The position numbers and the translations under genes are program-made. Source: Edolisoma coerulescens (Eukaryota > Chordata > Aves > Passeriformes > Campephagidae). Taken from it: a stretch of DNA of 64,000 nt. The stretch's first letter is position 1, and the number at the start of each line of letters is the position of its first letter. Under the pieces are notes generated by a model, which was not told the DNA's origin, ran no database searches, and worked only from the letters and a program-made list of their open reading frames with translations. The stretch is from assembly GCA_013397115.1 (NCBI GenBank), contig VWZW01000509.1, positions 186,001 to 250,000 of the forward strand. Direction: 5' to 3'. Shown here one piece after another: positions 61,699 through 64,000 of the stretch.

Positions 61699-62059
61699 GA
61701 CTTCCCTCTTGCACTCACTAGCTCAGGTGAATTTGCATGAGGATGCATCAAATTTGACAGCTATAAATTCTGAAAGATGTGTTGTGAAGAAGTTTGCCAA
61801 GGAAGAACAACTCAAGGGAAGGACAGCTGAGGGCTGCCCAGAGATTCTCCTCTTGCCTCTATCCCAGAGGTTTGTGAGACAGCTGAGTCCTTCACCACTG
61901 CTGGAAAGGTCTTTTCACTACTCCTTTATCCCATTTTCAGAGCATCTGACTGCTAGATTTTTGACATTTCTGAGCAGCCTCTTCTCCTTCAGTGAGTTCA
62001 GTGACAGCGACACTTTGAAGGTCTCTGACTCCTGGCTGGAGACACCTTACTCAGAGGTG
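61699..62059 (+). CDS. Candidate 361-nt exon, product unknown
   Basis: It is preceded by ACTTATTCCACAG and followed by GAGGTG then GTAAGAT, a good donor. One plus frame stays open for the whole 361 nt and reads on to a stop at 62191, which is long for random sequence here. The peptide begins LHSLAQVNLHEDA, is basic near residues 25-45 (KKFAKEEQLKGR) and becomes Ser/Phe-rich (FLSSLFSFSEFSDSD). There is no domain or membrane segment I can name. The acceptor has a short pyrimidine tract. It could be an exon of the island-driven transcript, of another gene, or chance. Confidence 0.25.
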
Positions 62060-63634
62060 GTAAGATCTAGCCAAGATCCATGGCCAGGCCTTGCTGTGGG
62101 CATGGCTGGGGTGGTTTGGAAGCAGCTGGACCAGTGCAGCACAGCTCAGCCTGGTGTGGTCACTTGGCATTTCTCATTTTCTTTGCTATAGCTTAAACTG
62201 GATGACCAGGGTCATCCAGGCCTTGCTCTCTTTGCACCGCAGTTCCCCAGGTGTGAAATTAAAATGGTTCTTCTCCCTTTTTTCATAGGGAGGTGGTGCT
62301 TGTAAATCTTATGGAAGTCATTTTCCCAGTATCCATACGGTGGTGATAAGCCCATGAAGAAATTTGCAGTCTCAAAGCTGGAGTTAAATAGGACATGGCA
62401 GCAAAGTCTGTGGCCATCTGGTGAACAGCAGAGTAAACTGGAATATCCCTCTGCTCATTGAGCAAACAGCCAATGACCTTGTGCACTGAATGGGATGGAC
62501 CTGTTCAAGAAAAAAAAAAAAAAAACAAAAAACCCCAGGCTTTGGATAATAACTGAGGACTGTCATCATGGTGTGTGCACACATAAAGGAAGATGGATTT
62601 ACAGCTGCTCAAGGATCCTTCAGTCTGGCCCCATCTGCCTTTTGAGTGCTAAACTTCACACTAGGATACCTTTTTGTCCACTGTACATTTTTAGAAGCAC
62701 TAATGCTTTACAGGCCTGTGTGCCTTTTTACCTCCTTAATGATTCCATAAAAGCATTAAGCAACTGGGAATACTAATTCAGCAATAAAATTTTCCTAAGA
62801 TAAGTAGTTAAGAACAGTTCTAAAAAGCTGGTCACTTGGCAAGCCCACATGTGCCTCCATCTGGCTCACAACCTGAAAAACAGATTTAGAAAGTAATTGA
62901 GATAATCTCTTTCAAAATCGTGGCTTTCAGTCCTATTATTTAGGTGCAATGGACATTACATTCAAGGACCTTCATAAGCAAATTTTACATTCCTTAGGAC
63001 TTGAGAACTCCTCTTCTTTCTCTGTCCTGTTCTTGCTCTACACCCTTCCTTGAAATCTGACTTTCATTCAGTTTGTCAAGGTCCCCTCCTTTCTTTTGTT
63101 TTCCCATGGTACTCAAATTAAATAAGACTTGATTTAAATAATGACATGCTATAGAAAAAAATTAGGCTTCTAGCCATAAAAACTGTGAACAAGCTATTTG
63201 AATTTTAATTGATACCTCACATTTGTAGAGGATAACTTTTTGAAATAAGCCATTGAAACTTTTTAAACTGGAAAGAAATTATGACAGTTTCTCAAAGACC
63301 AGAGAACTTCAACTCCCATTTCTTCTCTATTTAAAATTTAAAAGAAAACAACCAAAGTGAACCTTTTTTGATATTATGTAGCATACTTAAATTTTTTTGA
63401 TGCGTCATCAGTGAAAGCAAGTGCCACTCTTGTTGATGATTGTCACTGCTTATGAATTATAGCACTGAGTGTTTATAAGGCAGCTTGGTAGAACAAAACC
63501 AGAGACCAGGGTGCTGATCACTGGTCATCAGTCTTGTTTATGCTGATAATTTTTTGATGTCCTGGATAATCCCAGTGAGATAGAACTGGAAAAGAGCAAT
63601 GGATGGGGGGCTCTGAAATCCTCCTCCTTACTTT
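62060..63634. other. Non-coding stretch, no gene seen
   Basis: AT-rich sequence with an A16 run followed by an A/C tract near 62510-62536. A GTAAGG donor-like site on the minus strand lies at 63631. No other feature. Confidence 0.4.
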
Positions 63635-64000
63635 CTACTGGGAATCACTGCAGGACTCTTCATTTTGAGTGTAATCATTGCTTGAGATGATATAACAAGA
63701 TACAAGTATGCTGAAAAATACTGAGCAGATGTTCTTATAGATGCATGCAATAAGTGTTCTTCCTGATTTAGTATACATGGGACAAACATCCTCTTGTACA
63801 GGAACAGTCCAGGTCTGAGAGAGCTGGTACCGTCCTCCTGCTTGTGTGCCTACATCCAGCACAATATTATTCACAGCATGTCCCATTGTAGCCACTGAGC
63901 CCCAAAAGGAGGCTTTAAGGGCATCCATCCACACCACAATCCCAAAATTAATATTGTGTATCAAACAGAAGATGACAACACCAAAAGCCTGAAACTGCAG
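63635..64000 (-). CDS. Partial minus-strand reading frame, likely last exon; product unknown
   Basis: Reading leftward from the window edge, the frame is open for 121 codons to a TAG at 63637-63635 and continues beyond the window. The edge sequence CTGCAGTTTCAG could be a splice acceptor, so the exon may begin at about 63988. The peptide is balanced and protein-like, with segments FGVVIFCLIHNINFGIVVWM, MGHAVNNIVLDVGTQAGG and QLSQTWTVPVQEDVCP, then a hydrophobic stretch (SVFFSILVSCYII) near the C-terminus that could be a membrane segment. A donor-like AAA/GTAAGG lies one codon after the stop, so the stop could be a premature one in a decayed exon. I cannot name the family. The alternation of hydrophobic and Gly/Asn residues would suit a beta-rich extracellular domain, but that is inference. 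Confidence 0.45.
   Translation of the reverse strand: MQFQAFGVVIFCLIHNINFGIVVWMDALKASFWGSVATMGHAVNNIVLDVGTQAGGRYQLSQTWTVPVQEDVCPMYTKSGRTLIACIYKNICSVFFSILVSCYIISSNDYTQNEESCSDSQ

Overview
The window is vertebrate nuclear DNA, most likely from a bird. The evidence is the set of CR1-type LINE 3' ends in both orientations, several ending in the typical ATTCTATG octamer. Supporting signs are AT-rich, CpG-depleted intergenic or intronic sequence, one GC-rich CpG island broken by an assembly gap, and short open frames bounded by splice consensus rather than long bacterial-type ORFs. No rRNA, tRNA, CRISPR, insertion sequence or operon was seen.

Layout. Positions 1-34965 look intergenic or deeply intronic. 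They hold CR1 fragments near 1.1, 7.4, 16.5, 24.1 and 28.0 kb, TA/TG/AAT microsatellites around 19.7-21.1 kb, a 71-bp tandem duplication at 27.2 kb, a long imperfect hairpin at 27.83-27.92 kb, and one isolated exon-like segment at 6.3 kb. A CpG island spans about 34966-36060, with 606 Ns inside it (35212-35817). It is the best promoter and first-exon candidate in the window.

On the plus strand downstream of the island are segments with canonical or near-canonical splice borders and one open frame that can be followed: 36910-37015 (strongest), 51483-51542, 52384-52495 and 55610-55666. Their phases can be joined without a stop, so they may belong to one plus-strand transcript starting in the island, either a small coding gene or an lncRNA. 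I do not recognise the product. Another segment (37797-37882) does not fit this phase chain directly. The long spaces between them look intronic and hold an old, nearly complete CR1-family LINE (about 40.7-43.1 kb) and a younger CR1 3' end (46.1-46.5 kb).

The right end holds a 361-nt plus-strand open segment (61699-62059) and a minus-strand reading frame running off the window edge (63635-64000). The latter is the most protein-like stretch seen, but I cannot assign it to a family. No clearly new biological system is visible. The most checkable novelties are the pre-miRNA-like hairpin at 27831-27916, the phase-compatible exon chain, and the right-edge reading frame.
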